33,470 nucleotides of DNA from contig NZ_JAAGNI010000332.1 of assembly GCF_010550605.1 (NCBI RefSeq), positions 1 through 33,470 of the forward strand, in the 5' to 3' direction. The stretch's first letter is position 1. Each line of letters begins with the position of its first letter. Below the pieces are notes generated by a model. The model was not told the origin of the DNA and made no database searches. It saw only the letters and a list, made by a program, of their open reading frames with translations. Below are positions 16,459 to 23,424 of the stretch, one piece after another. The position numbers were made by a program, and so were the translations under genes. The DNA comes from Streptomyces sp. SID9727. Lineage in GTDB: Bacteria > Actinomycetota > Actinomycetes > Streptomycetales > Streptomycetaceae.

Positions 16459-16521
16459 TGCGGCCCCGGCCTCTCGCTGATCTTCCGTTCCTGCACGGTA
16501 GGGCGCGGAACAACTGGAGTG

Positions 16522-16540
16522 GGCACGCAAAGTGCGTGCC
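16522..16540. promoter_or_regulatory. Inverted repeat before the XRE regulator gene
   Basis: GGCACGC (16522-16528) and GCGTGCC (16534-16540) form a 7-bp inverted repeat with a 5-base spacer, ending 18 bases before the XRE start codon. It lies in the divergent promoter region and is a plausible operator for that regulator. Confidence 0.45.
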
Positions 16541-16558
16541 TTTACCCGGGGGCATTGC

Positions 16559-17773
16559 ATGAACACTGAGCGCATCGGCCGCCGTATCGCTTTCTGGCGG
16601 GAGCGGCGGGGCTTCACCCAGGCAGACTTCGGTCGGCTGATGGGCCAGACCCGCAGGTGGGTGCAGGACCTCGAAGGCGGGCAACGCCAACAGGACCCGC
16701 GCCTGTCCGTGCTCATGAGGGCGGCAGACGTCCTACGCGTCCCTTTGGAGCAGCTCTTGACCGACACCCCCGCAAGCGCCCCCGCAGCTGCCAGGCCGCC
16801 CGCCGAAGCCGAAGCCGTGATCGACGTCCTCTACCGTGCCGCCGGCGAAGGGGACAAGCACCTGTCGCCAGAAGTGCTGCAGCGACGGCTCACCTACTGC
16901 TGTGAAGCGTTCCAGGCTTGCCACTACGCGGCCCTCGGGCGTGACCTGCCCGCCCTCATCATCGGCTCAGGCAAAGCCGCGGCCCTCGCCGGCCCAGAGT
17001 CCAGAGAAGCCCACGTACTCCACTCCCGCGTACTGCAGCTGACGACATCGTTCCTGCACAAGTACGGCCAGGCGGCAGCGGTTCCGGCCGCAGGGCTAGC
17101 CGACCGTGCGCTCGCCGCAGCCGAACGGGCCGGCGACCCCGTTGCGATCGGTGCAGCGTCTCGCCGTGTCGCCAAATCATTGGCGAATCAGCAGCAGCCG
17201 CAGGCCGCCGTGGACTTTGCCATAGGGGCAGCGCGACGCCTTCACGGCGACCTGGCCGCCGCGGGCCCGCTCGGGCTGTCGACGCTCGGCATGCTCTACC
17301 TTTCCGCAGCGATCTCAGCCGCAGCGATGGAACGCACCACGGCCGGAGTCAGGGACGCCATCGGGCATGTCGACGAGGCTGCTGAAGTGGCCGATCAGCA
17401 GGGTGCGGACCTCAACGCAGACTGGACGAACTTCGGGCCGACGAACGTGGGCCTGCACCGGGTGGACGTGCTGGCTCGTTTTGAGGACGGGTGGTCGGCG
17501 CTTGAGGCGTCGGAGGCCATGGACGGTGCGGCCGTGCAGAGGATGGCCCAGGAACGTCGGGCCGGTCATCTGATTACGATGGCACGCGCTCAGCTCTTGA
17601 CACGCAAGAAGGATGCCGCCGCGGCATCCCTCGTGGAGGCTGCCCGGCTCGCCCCGGAGGAGTTCCGGGGCAGGCCGAGCACGGTGAACCTCGTGAAAGA
17701 CGTGGTGGGCGCAATCGCCGTCCCTAGCGGGGAATTGCGTGCACTGGCCGCACGATGTGGACTCCAGGCATGA
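16559..17773 (+). CDS. XRE regulator with long helical C-terminal domain
   Basis: The 404-aa protein has an N-terminal XRE helix-turn-helix (RIGRRIAFWRERRGFTQADF, then LMGQTRRWVQDLEGG, residues 5-66) and about 330 residues of Ala-rich helices resembling TPR-type sensor regions. I chose the ATG at 16559 with GGGGG upstream. It overlaps the next gene, a flavoprotein, by ATGA, so the two are coupled. Such large regulators in Streptomyces often sense a small molecule or peptide; the ligand is unknown here. The Cys-rich pair is divergent. Confidence 0.9.
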   Translation: MNTERIGRRIAFWRERRGFTQADFGRLMGQTRRWVQDLEGGQRQQDPRLSVLMRAADVLRVPLEQLLTDTPASAPAAARPPAEAEAVIDVLYRAAGEGDKHLSPEVLQRRLTYCCEAFQACHYAALGRDLPALIIGSGKAAALAGPESREAHVLHSRVLQLTTSFLHKYGQAAAVPAAGLADRALAAAERAGDPVAIGAASRRVAKSLANQQQPQAAVDFAIGAARRLHGDLAAAGPLGLSTLGMLYLSAAISAAAMERTTAGVRDAIGHVDEAAEVADQQGADLNADWTNFGPTNVGLHRVDVLARFEDGWSALEASEAMDGAAVQRMAQERRAGHLITMARAQLLTRKKDAAAASLVEAARLAPEEFRGRPSTVNLVKDVVGAIAVPSGELRALAARCGLQA

Positions 17774-18315
17774 CCCGAGTCCTGTACTTGATCGCGTGCG
17801 CAGCTGGCCCAACCGAGTACGTCGATGAGGGGGTCAGGCAGGCGCAGGCCCGCGGATGGGATACCTGCCTGATCCTGACTCCTTCCGCTGCCCGATGGTG
17901 GGAGCCGCGCATGGCGGAGCTGAAGAACCTGACAGGGCACAAGGTGCGGTCGCAGTACAAGCTGCCGGGCGAGAAGGATGCACTGCCCAAGGCGGATGCA
18001 ATGCTGGTGGCCCCTTTGTCATGCACGAGCTTGAACAAGTGGGGCCACGGGATCGCGGACACGGTGGCGTTGGGCTTGGTGTCAGAGGGTGTGCACCTCG
18101 GAGTGCCGGTGGTGGCGATGCCGTACTTCAACCGGGCGCAGGGAGCCCAGCCGGCAGTGGCCCGCAGCATCGCGGATCTGCGAGCGCAGGGCGTGGTCTA
18201 TCTAGATGGGCCGGCCGGGTACGAGTCGCATCCGCCTAAGCAGGGGAGCGCCTCCGCGTTTCCGTGGTTTCGCGCACTGGATGCGATCGAGACTATTTTC
18301 GGACCTCGCCCGTAG
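17770..18315 (+). CDS. Flavoprotein (PPCDC/CoaC-like fold)
   Basis: The 181-aa protein resembles the Flavoprotein family that includes phosphopantothenoylcysteine decarboxylase and EpiD. It has an N-terminal strand VLYLIACAAG with glycine, LILTPSA near 35-40, and the flavin-binding segment ADAMLVAPLSCTSLNKWGHG followed by IADTVALGL (near 76-102). The last corresponds to the APASANT...GIADNL motif of CoaC. It is too short to include CoaB, and as a second copy it is unlikely to be the housekeeping enzyme. It may oxidatively decarboxylate a peptide or thiol substrate (inference). Its start overlaps the XRE stop. Confidence 0.85.
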   Translation: MTRVLYLIACAAGPTEYVDEGVRQAQARGWDTCLILTPSAARWWEPRMAELKNLTGHKVRSQYKLPGEKDALPKADAMLVAPLSCTSLNKWGHGIADTVALGLVSEGVHLGVPVVAMPYFNRAQGAQPAVARSIADLRAQGVVYLDGPAGYESHPPKQGSASAFPWFRALDAIETIFGPRP

Positions 18316-18324
18316 ACTCAGGGC

Positions 18325-18501
18325 ATGCCCGCATCTTCTGTCTCGCCGCGCGCTGCCCGGTCGTTGGCTGAGGTGAACGCGGACATCAGGGCTCTGTGGA
18401 CGCGCGGTGGTCGGCTGACGCCGGAGGGGCGGCGGGAGTACGAGCGGCTTCTCGCCGAGTGGGCTGCGGTCGTACAGCGCGACGTCGTCGAGGCGGCATG
18501 A
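18325..18501 (+). CDS. Small helical protein (58 aa) after the flavoprotein
   Basis: This ORF encodes MPASSVSPRAARSLAEVNAD followed by a helical, Arg/Glu-rich segment with GRLTPEGRREYERLLAEW. It lies 9 bases after the flavoprotein stop, and a strong terminator follows it. A TAGACT box ending 6 bases before its ATG may give it its own leaderless transcript. No family is recognised. As the third gene of the cassette it could be a partner or substrate of the flavoprotein, but it has no C-terminal cysteine of the EpiD-substrate kind. Confidence 0.65.
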   Translation: MPASSVSPRAARSLAEVNADIRALWTRGGRLTPEGRREYERLLAEWAAVVQRDVVEAA

Positions 18502-18545
18502 TCGCGTTCGCGGCAGTGCGGAAGTGATGTCCTGACCTGGCACGA

Positions 18546-18577
18546 ACGCCCGCCCCGTCGCGAGTCGGGGCGGGCGT
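18546..18577 (+). terminator. Strong hairpin terminator ending the XRE-flavoprotein operon
   Basis: A perfect 12-bp stem (18546-18557 with 18566-18577) has an 8-base loop, 44 bases after the stop of the 58-aa gene. Confidence 0.8.
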
Positions 18578-18895
18578 AAGGCTGGACGTTGCCAGGCCGC
18601 GGCGCCGGCAGACGCTGGCCGCCCGGCTTGAGCCGACAGGTTCTCGGATGCCACGGTTTCCCATAGCAGACGAGCGTGCCACTGCCAGGATGCCAGAAGC
18701 GCCCCCCGGCCCCTCTGTACCCACAGGTAGCGGGCTGTCCTCTGCTGGACGTAACTCCGGCAGTGAGCAGGGGGCGCACCCCATCCGATGCGTTCGGTCC
18801 GTAGGGGCCATGGCGGTTACGCGCCGCCGGACTCGCTCGCATGGGAAAGCGGGCCACCATCAGCATGACAGACGGGGTGCCGCGTAGGGCTAGGT
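18578..18895. other. Gap without a convincing gene
   Basis: Reading frames are open here on both strands but show no protein-like composition, start context or recognisable motif. No tRNA fold or clear repeat was seen. It may be decayed sequence between two unrelated cassettes. Confidence 0.4.
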
Positions 18896-19096
18896 CTACT
18901 CGTTCAGCCAGGAGGTGTCGAGCCGGTCGATCTCCGCTTGAAAGGCCATGACGGTAGCGACGTGGGTCCTCTGCGCGTGGCTGGCGTTCGGAGCAAGGAA
19001 GAACTCCGTCGCCCATGGGTGCGGATCGCCGAGGTCACACAGTTCCTGCGTCTGGCCGACCTGCAGGCCGGGAAGGCCGCCGGGCTTGAAGTCCAT
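18896..19096 (-). CDS. Hypothetical small protein (66 aa)
   Basis: The protein opens MDFKPGGLPGLQVGQTQ and has a central DLGDPHPWATEFFLAPNAS and a helical end with VMAFQAEIDRLDTSWLNE. The composition looks like a real protein (balanced charges, aromatic residues). No family is recognised. It is divergent from the 45-aa ORF at 19150 with only 53 bases between the start codons. Confidence 0.6.
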   Translation of the reverse strand: MDFKPGGLPGLQVGQTQELCDLGDPHPWATEFFLAPNASHAQRTHVATVMAFQAEIDRLDTSWLNE

Positions 19097-19149
19097 CTCG
19101 CCAGCATGGCAGACGCCCCGCTGTCAGTGCCGCCGTTTAGGATCCCGCC

Positions 19150-19287
19150 GTGGCGAAACCGAGCGAAACCCTGATCCAGCTGTGCCGTGCGTCCGTCGAT
19201 GCGCAGGCCCAGGCACTGTCCGACCTGTACAGCCCAGATCGTTGGGCGGTGTGGCGTGAGGCTGCGGAAACGTTCCAGCTGCGGTGA
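19150..19287 (+). CDS. Hypothetical small protein (45 aa)
   Basis: The GTG at 19150 has AGGA 7 bases upstream. The peptide MAKPSETLIQLCRASVDAQ, then LSDLYSPDRWAVWREAAE, looks like a genuine small helical protein. Its stop overlaps a possible GTG of the next frame. No family is recognised. Confidence 0.55.
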   Translation: MAKPSETLIQLCRASVDAQAQALSDLYSPDRWAVWREAAETFQLR

Positions 19288-19373
19288 CAGCAGAGGCCGG
19301 GGACGGTGGCCGGTATGAGCTGGAGCAGGCGGCGCAGAACGCCGTCCTCCACCCCGAGCCGGCTGAGAGCTGA
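19284..19373 (+). CDS. Possible 29-aa ORF coupled to the preceding gene
   Basis: A GTG overlaps the preceding stop (GTGA) and opens a short frame, MTAEAGDGGRYELEQAAQN, ending at 19373. The overlap hints at translational coupling, but it is so short that chance is a serious alternative. Confidence 0.25.
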   Translation: MTAEAGDGGRYELEQAAQNAVLHPEPAES

Positions 19374-19455
19374 CGCAGCCCCGCCCCGGGGAGCAGCCGG
19401 GAACGGGGGCGGTTGAAGAATCCCCTTGTTCGCGAGCCGTGGCCCTAAGGGATTG

Positions 19456-19620
19456 ATGCGACAAGCCTACGAGGCAGCACTGACAGACCCGGATCGATTA
19501 CCTCCGGCGTGGCGCAGACGAGCACCGGGCAACGAAAGTGCCCCCGCCGGCGGGGGTAACAGCGGGGCACCCCCAGTGTGGCAGGGAGCAGCGGGCGAGA
19601 CGGGCGATACCCTGACATAG
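19456..19620 (+). CDS. Hypothetical small protein (54 aa) with hairpin-rich 3' half
   Basis: The ATG at 19456 follows AAGGG with good spacing. The product begins MRQAYEAALTDPDRLPPAWR and then becomes Gly/Ala/Pro-rich. The N-terminal half looks protein-like. The second half runs through two mutually exclusive hairpins: a 16-base palindrome at 19541-19556, and GTGCCCC (19538-19544) with GGGGCAC (19564-19570). It may be a real gene or the remains of one that now serves as a terminator. Confidence 0.4.
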   Translation: MRQAYEAALTDPDRLPPAWRRRAPGNESAPAGGGNSGAPPVWQGAAGETGDTLT

Positions 19621-19665
19621 TGCCGACCCGGCTGCTTTCCTTGGCCGGGGCGCCAGTATGTGCGG

Positions 19666-20112
19666 CTACTGCTTGCTGGTCATTGACGGGCAGAACGTGT
19701 CTTGCGTGAACCCGTAGAACGCGTCCACCTGGGCCTGCGTGCCTCCGGTGCTCTTATCGTCCTCCTTGTAGTAGTCCCACGTCTTCTCGCCTGATGCGAC
19801 CGTCTCGCAGTGATCACCGATGACCGTGGCGAACAGCTGCGCGTCCGGCTCCGCCATCGGCGGGTCCGCGTAGTTGTTGGCCTCGGCGACGGCCGCGAGG
19901 CGCATCACCATCGCGTCGGTGATGCCGTGCTCGTCCAGGTAGTCCTGTACCGACGTGTCTTCAGCCCCCTCGACTGCAGGGTCCGGGGCGGGCTCTTCTT
20001 CCGCCAACGACTCGGCAACCTCGTCCGGGCTGCTGGAGGGTTCGGAGTCACTGCTGCACCCGGCGAGCAGGAGCGCGGTAGCGACCATCCCGGCCATAAC
20101 GAAACGTCTCAT
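19666..20112 (-). CDS. Secreted lipoprotein (148 aa)
   Basis: An N-terminal signal (MRRFVMAGMVATALLLAGCS) has the lipobox LLAGC with Cys19, followed by a Ser/Asp/Glu-rich linker. A small helical domain (about 50-145) follows with VQDYLDEHGITDAMVMRLA and two further cysteines (DHCETV, TFCPSM) that could form a disulfide. It resembles small actinobacterial DUF732-type exported domains, at low certainty. Its ATG overlaps the stop of the 79-aa gene, so it is the last gene of a three-gene minus-strand operon. Confidence 0.85.
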   Translation of the reverse strand: MRRFVMAGMVATALLLAGCSSDSEPSSSPDEVAESLAEEEPAPDPAVEGAEDTSVQDYLDEHGITDAMVMRLAAVAEANNYADPPMAEPDAQLFATVIGDHCETVASGEKTWDYYKEDDKSTGGTQAQVDAFYGFTQDTFCPSMTSKQ

Positions 20113-20348
20113 GCGTGGTCCCTAAGCTCGTTGGAGAGTCGATAGGTGGCACTGTCCGGGTCGACCTTCACGACCACGCGAGCTGCGGCAAGATCGCGGA
20201 GAGCTTGCCGGGCCCGCTTCTCCTGCGCCCGCTGGTCCCCGTGGCCGAGCCCAGCGTCCCGCAGGGCGGTCACGGAACTCTGGGTGTCCCATGTACCGCC
20301 GAAGGCACGGATGGCCTTCTCCAGCGCCTGAACTGCTTGCGTTGCCAC
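20109..20348 (-). CDS. Hypothetical protein (79 aa), possible winged-helix
   Basis: The protein opens MATQAVQALEKAIRAFGGTW and ends with DLAAARVVVKVDPDSATYRL. The helix - DAGLGHGD - helix - strand order resembles a small winged-helix or replication-associated fold, but no family is certain. It lies 19 bases after the coiled-coil gene and overlaps the lipoprotein start, so it is the middle gene of the operon. Confidence 0.7.
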   Translation of the reverse strand: MATQAVQALEKAIRAFGGTWDTQSSVTALRDAGLGHGDQRAQEKRARQALRDLAAARVVVKVDPDSATYRLSNELRDHA

Positions 20349-20367
20349 GGCTCAGTCCTCTCGTTGA

Positions 20368-20724
20368 TCAGGCGTCGCGGTATAGGCCACGTCGGACACG
20401 AACCACACGCCCTTCCTTAAGCAGGCCGTCGATGTACACGGAGGCCCCGTTGTTATTGGTCAGCTTGCCCGCCGCAGTCATGGCTTCAGCAATCTGCCCA
20501 AGCGTCATGGGTTCGGGGGATGCGCGAAGGATCGCAACGATCCCCTCTGCCTTGGTCAGACTCTGCAGCTTCTGCTCCAGCCTGGTCGGGGTCTGGGCAA
20601 TCCTGCGGAGAGCGTCGCGCTGTGCGCGCAGCCCTTCAATGCGCACCCCAAGGCGCTGATGTTCGAGTTCGGCCTCACGAAGATCGGCCTCTACTTGTTC
20701 GAGGTCGCCATGCAGTGGATCCAT
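20368..20724 (-). CDS. Coiled-coil plus winged-helix protein (118 aa)
   Basis: Residues 1-50 form a charged coiled coil (DLEQVEADLREAELEHQRLG). Residues 58-118 look like a winged helix (AILRASPEPMTLGQIAEAM, then SVYIDGLLKEGRVVRVRRGL). It is probably a DNA-binding regulator of this operon. No Shine-Dalgarno is seen. A possible promoter (TAGACA, 17 bases, TTAAGT) ends 7 bases before the ATG, suggesting leaderless translation. It is divergent from the broken DUF6233-like gene. Confidence 0.75.
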   Translation of the reverse strand: MDPLHGDLEQVEADLREAELEHQRLGVRIEGLRAQRDALRRIAQTPTRLEQKLQSLTKAEGIVAILRASPEPMTLGQIAEAMTAAGKLTNNNGASVYIDGLLKEGRVVRVRRGLYRDA

Positions 20725-20810
20725 GAGGAAAACTTAAGCATTCCTAGATAAGTCTGTCTACGTATTCTTAAGGAGGCGGTGCACAGCATTGACGCCATAC
20801 AATCGAATGC
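20725..20810. promoter_or_regulatory. AT-rich divergent promoter with CTTAAG pair
   Basis: This 86-base stretch is unusually AT-rich. CTTAAG occurs at 20733-20738 and 20767-20772, flanking a near-palindrome, TAGATAAGTCTGTCTA. Towards the plus-strand gene a TACAAT box (20798-20803) lies 7 bases before the GTG at 20811. Towards the minus-strand gene a TAGACA/TTAAGT pair ends next to the ATG. It probably holds two divergent leaderless promoters and a shared operator. Confidence 0.5.
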
Positions 20811-21145
20811 GTGAACGATTTGCCGCCCGACCTGTCACGCCTCCGCATTCTGGAGACCTGGCTCGCCATGACCCTCGACCGGGTCCGGGCACAGATCGCC
20901 GCCGTCGAACAACGCGAAGCCGAGAAACGCTACGGGGAAGAGCACGGCCTCCCACACCCGACTGGACCGTCGAACTCGGCATCGGCGTCGGCGCACCCCC
21001 ATCCGAGATCCACGCCGGGGGCTGCTACGCCGCAGGCAAGAGGCAGCGGACCATCGATCGCGGCCAAGCCCGCCAACTCCTCGCCGACGGCGTGAGGGCC
21101 TGCACCCACTGCCGGCCCGACAGCGAGCTCGGCGTCCTGGAGTAG
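20811..21145 (+). pseudogene. DUF6233-like small gene with a one-base deletion
   Basis: The first frame begins with a GTG at 20811 (MNDLPPDLSRLRILETWLAM, then helical DRVRAQIAAVEQREAEKRYG). It then becomes Ser/Ala/Pro-rich nonsense. A frame shifted by -1 continues with PPTPDWTVELGIGVGAPP, HAGGCYAAGKRQRTIDRG and ACTHCRPDSELGVLE to 21145. Joined, they match my memory of Streptomyces DUF6233 proteins. The shift maps to CACGG at about 20943-20947, where one C appears missing. As written the gene is broken. A TACAAT box 7 bases before the GTG suggests a leaderless promoter. Confidence 0.8.
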
Positions 21146-21146
21146 G

Positions 21147-22049
21147 TCAGGCACTCTTCGGCTTCCGCCCCGACGCCTTCTTCCCCGCCGACTTCTCGGT
21201 CGGGGTCTTCTTCGCGGCGGCCTTCCGCGCCGGCCGCATCTCGTGCACCGTTGCGTCCCCGCCCTCGCCCCGGGACTCCTTCGCCTGCTGAACGGACGCA
21301 TTCAGCGCGGCCATCATGTCCACGATCTGCCCGGTCTTCGCCTCGCCGCCCTCTGCCTCCTTGGGCGGCTCCTTGCCTTCGATCTTCGCCTCGATCAGCT
21401 CCTCCATCGCGTCCCGGTACCGGTCGCGGTAGCCGCTGATGTCGTCCGTCGTCATCGAGTCCATCAACTCAAGGGCCTGCTCGATCTCGTCCTCGTCCAG
21501 GTCCACAGCAGGCGGGGCGAGCTCGGCGGGCGACCGGACCTCGTCCGGCCACTTCATCGAATGCAGCACCAGAGCGTCGTCGCGGATGCTCAGCAAGCCC
21601 AAACGCTCCCGGTTGTGCCACGCGCACTTAGCGACCGCGGCCTTCGACGTCCGCTCCAGGGCCCTCCGCAGCAGCACATAGGGCTTCGCCGCCACAGCAC
21701 CGTCCGCCGACAGGTAGTAGCTGTCAGCCAGACGCACCGGGTCGATCGAGGCACGGTCTACGAACGCCACGATCTCGATCGCCTTCGCGGTCGGCAGCGG
21801 CATCTGGTCCAGCTCCGCGTCCGTTACCGGCACTGTCTGGTCCTTCGACAGCTCGTAGCCCTTACCGATGTCCCCCTAATCAAGGACTTCGTCGTCGAGT
21901 TCGCACACCTTCCGGGTCCGAACCCGGCCACCGTCCTCCACGTGAATCTGGTGGAAGTGGATCGAGTGATCCTGCGACGCCGCCGACACGCGAATAGGGA
22001 TCGTGACCAGGCCAAAGCTGATGGCACCGGACCAGACAGTCGACGGCAT
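21147..22049 (-). pseudogene. ku: Ku-type end-joining protein with an internal amber codon
   Basis: Ku binds DNA ends in bacterial non-homologous end joining, usually with LigD. The frame from ATG 22049 starts MPSTVWSGAISFGLVTIPIR and continues HFHQIHVEDGG and RKVCELDDEVLD, the normal N-terminus. Codon 58 (21876-21878) is TAG. The same frame continues with GDIGKGYELSKDQTVPVTD and the rest of Ku to 21147, ending in a Lys/Ala-rich tail. The joined length (300 codons) is normal. The family usually has Gln (CAG) here, so one C-to-T change explains it. Restart at the GTG at 21833 would give 228 aa lacking the N-terminal beta-barrel strands. No ligD is in the window. Confidence 0.92.
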
Positions 22050-22174
22050 AGCGACCTCCCAGAGGCATCAGGCAGCCGCGACGCCGCCCGTACTCCGATC
22101 CTCACGCCACCCAGCCCAGCCCGCATCCGGGGAGGCAGGATGCGGGCCCTGCAACTGCGGCGCACCCTGAACGC

Positions 22175-22381
22175 ATGGCCCCGATCGTCATCCACCGCCC
22201 CTCCCCCACCGGCGGCCGGCGCATCACCATCCGAGGACAGATCGCCGGACTCGCCCACGACGACCACGACGTCGTCGAATTCCTCCGACGAGCCGGACTC
22301 CCCGACGCCGAGCAGCTGCTCGATGACCCTGGATGGGTGGAATGGCGGGGCGGCCGGGCACATCGGTACGAAGCGGCGTGA
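22175..22381 (+). CDS. Hypothetical small protein (68 aa)
   Basis: The protein opens MAPIVIHRPSPTGGRRITIR and continues with HDVVEFLRRAGLPDAEQLLD and WVEWRGGRAHRYEAA. It is beta-strand then helix, with balanced charge. It resembles, from memory, a small protein common in Streptomyces accessory regions, of unknown function. It lies divergent from the ku gene, 125 bases from its start. A hairpin follows it. Confidence 0.75.
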   Translation: MAPIVIHRPSPTGGRRITIRGQIAGLAHDDHDVVEFLRRAGLPDAEQLLDDPGWVEWRGGRAHRYEAA

Positions 22382-22399
22382 GAGCGTCCGATACGCAGA

Positions 22400-22427
22400 C
22401 GGCGCCCCTCCCGCAGGAAAGGCGCCG
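22400..22427. terminator. Hairpin between two convergent small genes
   Basis: CGGCGCC (22400-22406) pairs with GGCGCCG (22421-22427) across a 14-base loop. It lies between convergent genes and could serve both. Confidence 0.5.
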
Positions 22428-22451
22428 CGACAGCCTGATGATCCCAGTGGC

Positions 22452-22805
22452 TCAGTAGCCTTCGTCGAACTCCCAGGTTCCGGGACGCGCGTACCTGCCG
22501 TCCTCCACCCGGACACCAGCCTCGATGCCGCCATTCAGGCGTCCGCTCCGAGTCCGGGTGGCTACCCCGCACGCCTCGGCGAACTCATTGACGTCGAAGT
22601 TGGGATCCTCGTAGCCCAGTACCTGGGCAGTCACCCACATGACGTTCATGCGGATGTGATCTGTCTCCTGCTCCGAAAGCTGCGGCCCGCGACCACCATC
22701 AAAGACGCGATCGTGCCCCGCCCGGTCGATGCGAAATGGAGCGTCGGACCAGTCATGGTTGCGGATCTCGGCAGCATGCAGGCGTGCGACATGACTCAAG
22801 GGCAT
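22452..22805 (-). CDS. Hypothetical protein (117 aa)
   Basis: The protein opens MPLSHVARLHAAEIRNHDWS and includes APFRIDRAGHDRVFDG, LSEQETDHIRMNVMWVTAQ and ARPGTWEFDEGY. The composition and strong codon bias look real. No family is recognised. The N-terminal part suggests a small nucleic-acid or ligand-binding fold, without clear motifs. Confidence 0.7.
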   Translation of the reverse strand: MPLSHVARLHAAEIRNHDWSDAPFRIDRAGHDRVFDGGRGPQLSEQETDHIRMNVMWVTAQVLGYEDPNFDVNEFAEACGVATRTRSGRLNGGIEAGVRVEDGRYARPGTWEFDEGY

Positions 22806-22980
22806 GAAGTCCTCCGACAGGACTAGGTACTACGCCACCCCCCGACGGGGCGGTTCGGCAAGGCTACGCGACACGGCTGCGCCCCAGGCGCCAACTCCCC
22901 ACGCTTGCATAGCAGCCGGCTACACAGGGACCGCAGCGGCCGGGGGCAAGGTTTTGCGGAACCTGTGCCACCGTGAAGTC

Positions 22981-23193
22981 ATGGACAACCCGAAGCAGCG
23001 ATACCCGCGATCCGTAGCCCGCCGACTCCCCGACGCCCGATGCCCCGAGTGCGGGCAGATGAGCCAGCCCCGCCTCACGCCGGACAGGGGGACTCAGGTG
23101 AACGACCTTGACCCCGAGGTCGGCGTCATGTGGCACTGCCCGAACAGCCTCTGCGAGGGGCACGACGGCTTCTTCACCGAGGAGAAGCAGTAG
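22981..23193 (+). CDS. Zinc-ribbon protein (70 aa)
   Basis: Two cysteine pairs, C21-x2-C24 (RCPECGQM) and C53-x4-C58 (HCPNSLC), make a zinc-ribbon-like site. The rest opens MDNPKQRYPRSVARRLPDAR and ends GHDGFFTEEKQ. It may bind nucleic acid or protein; the function is unknown. I chose the ATG at 22981. An imperfect hairpin (about 22946-22970) lies just upstream and could influence expression. Confidence 0.7.
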   Translation: MDNPKQRYPRSVARRLPDARCPECGQMSQPRLTPDRGTQVNDLDPEVGVMWHCPNSLCEGHDGFFTEEKQ

Positions 23194-23222
23194 GCGCCCT
23201 GGATGACCGGGGCGCGCCTCGA

Positions 23223-23247
23223 CCCTCCCGTGGGGAGGCCGGGAGGG
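23223..23247 (+). terminator. Probable terminator after the zinc-ribbon gene
   Basis: CCCTCCC (23223-23229) pairs with GGGAGGG (23241-23247) across an 11-base loop, 30 bases after the stop. Other weaker GC-rich pairings surround it. Confidence 0.45.
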
Positions 23248-23424
23248 GCGGCAGGCCCCGCCCGCAGGAGGTCCACGCGGGCAGGGTCCGAACGGGGGAA
23301 ACTGCCTGGGGGCGAGCTCCGGCCGCGCGATCAACGATGCACCTGTTTCGGCCATGTGGCTAGAGGTGTGGCGCGATTCCACTTTGCCGGGCAAGTCGGT
23401 CGCCCGACCTGGCAGCCTTCCAGC

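Noticed and set aside
16243..16767. Longer version of the 71-aa Cys-rich gene
   Set aside because: The extension would cross the divergent promoter and the XRE gene. The ATG at 16458 gives a compact protein opening like its partner (MTVR).
21876..21878. The amber codon in ku as programmed readthrough or a recoded amino acid
   Set aside because: There is no supporting context, no suppressor tRNA or pyrrolysine gene in the window, and neighbouring genes are also broken, so simple loss is more likely.
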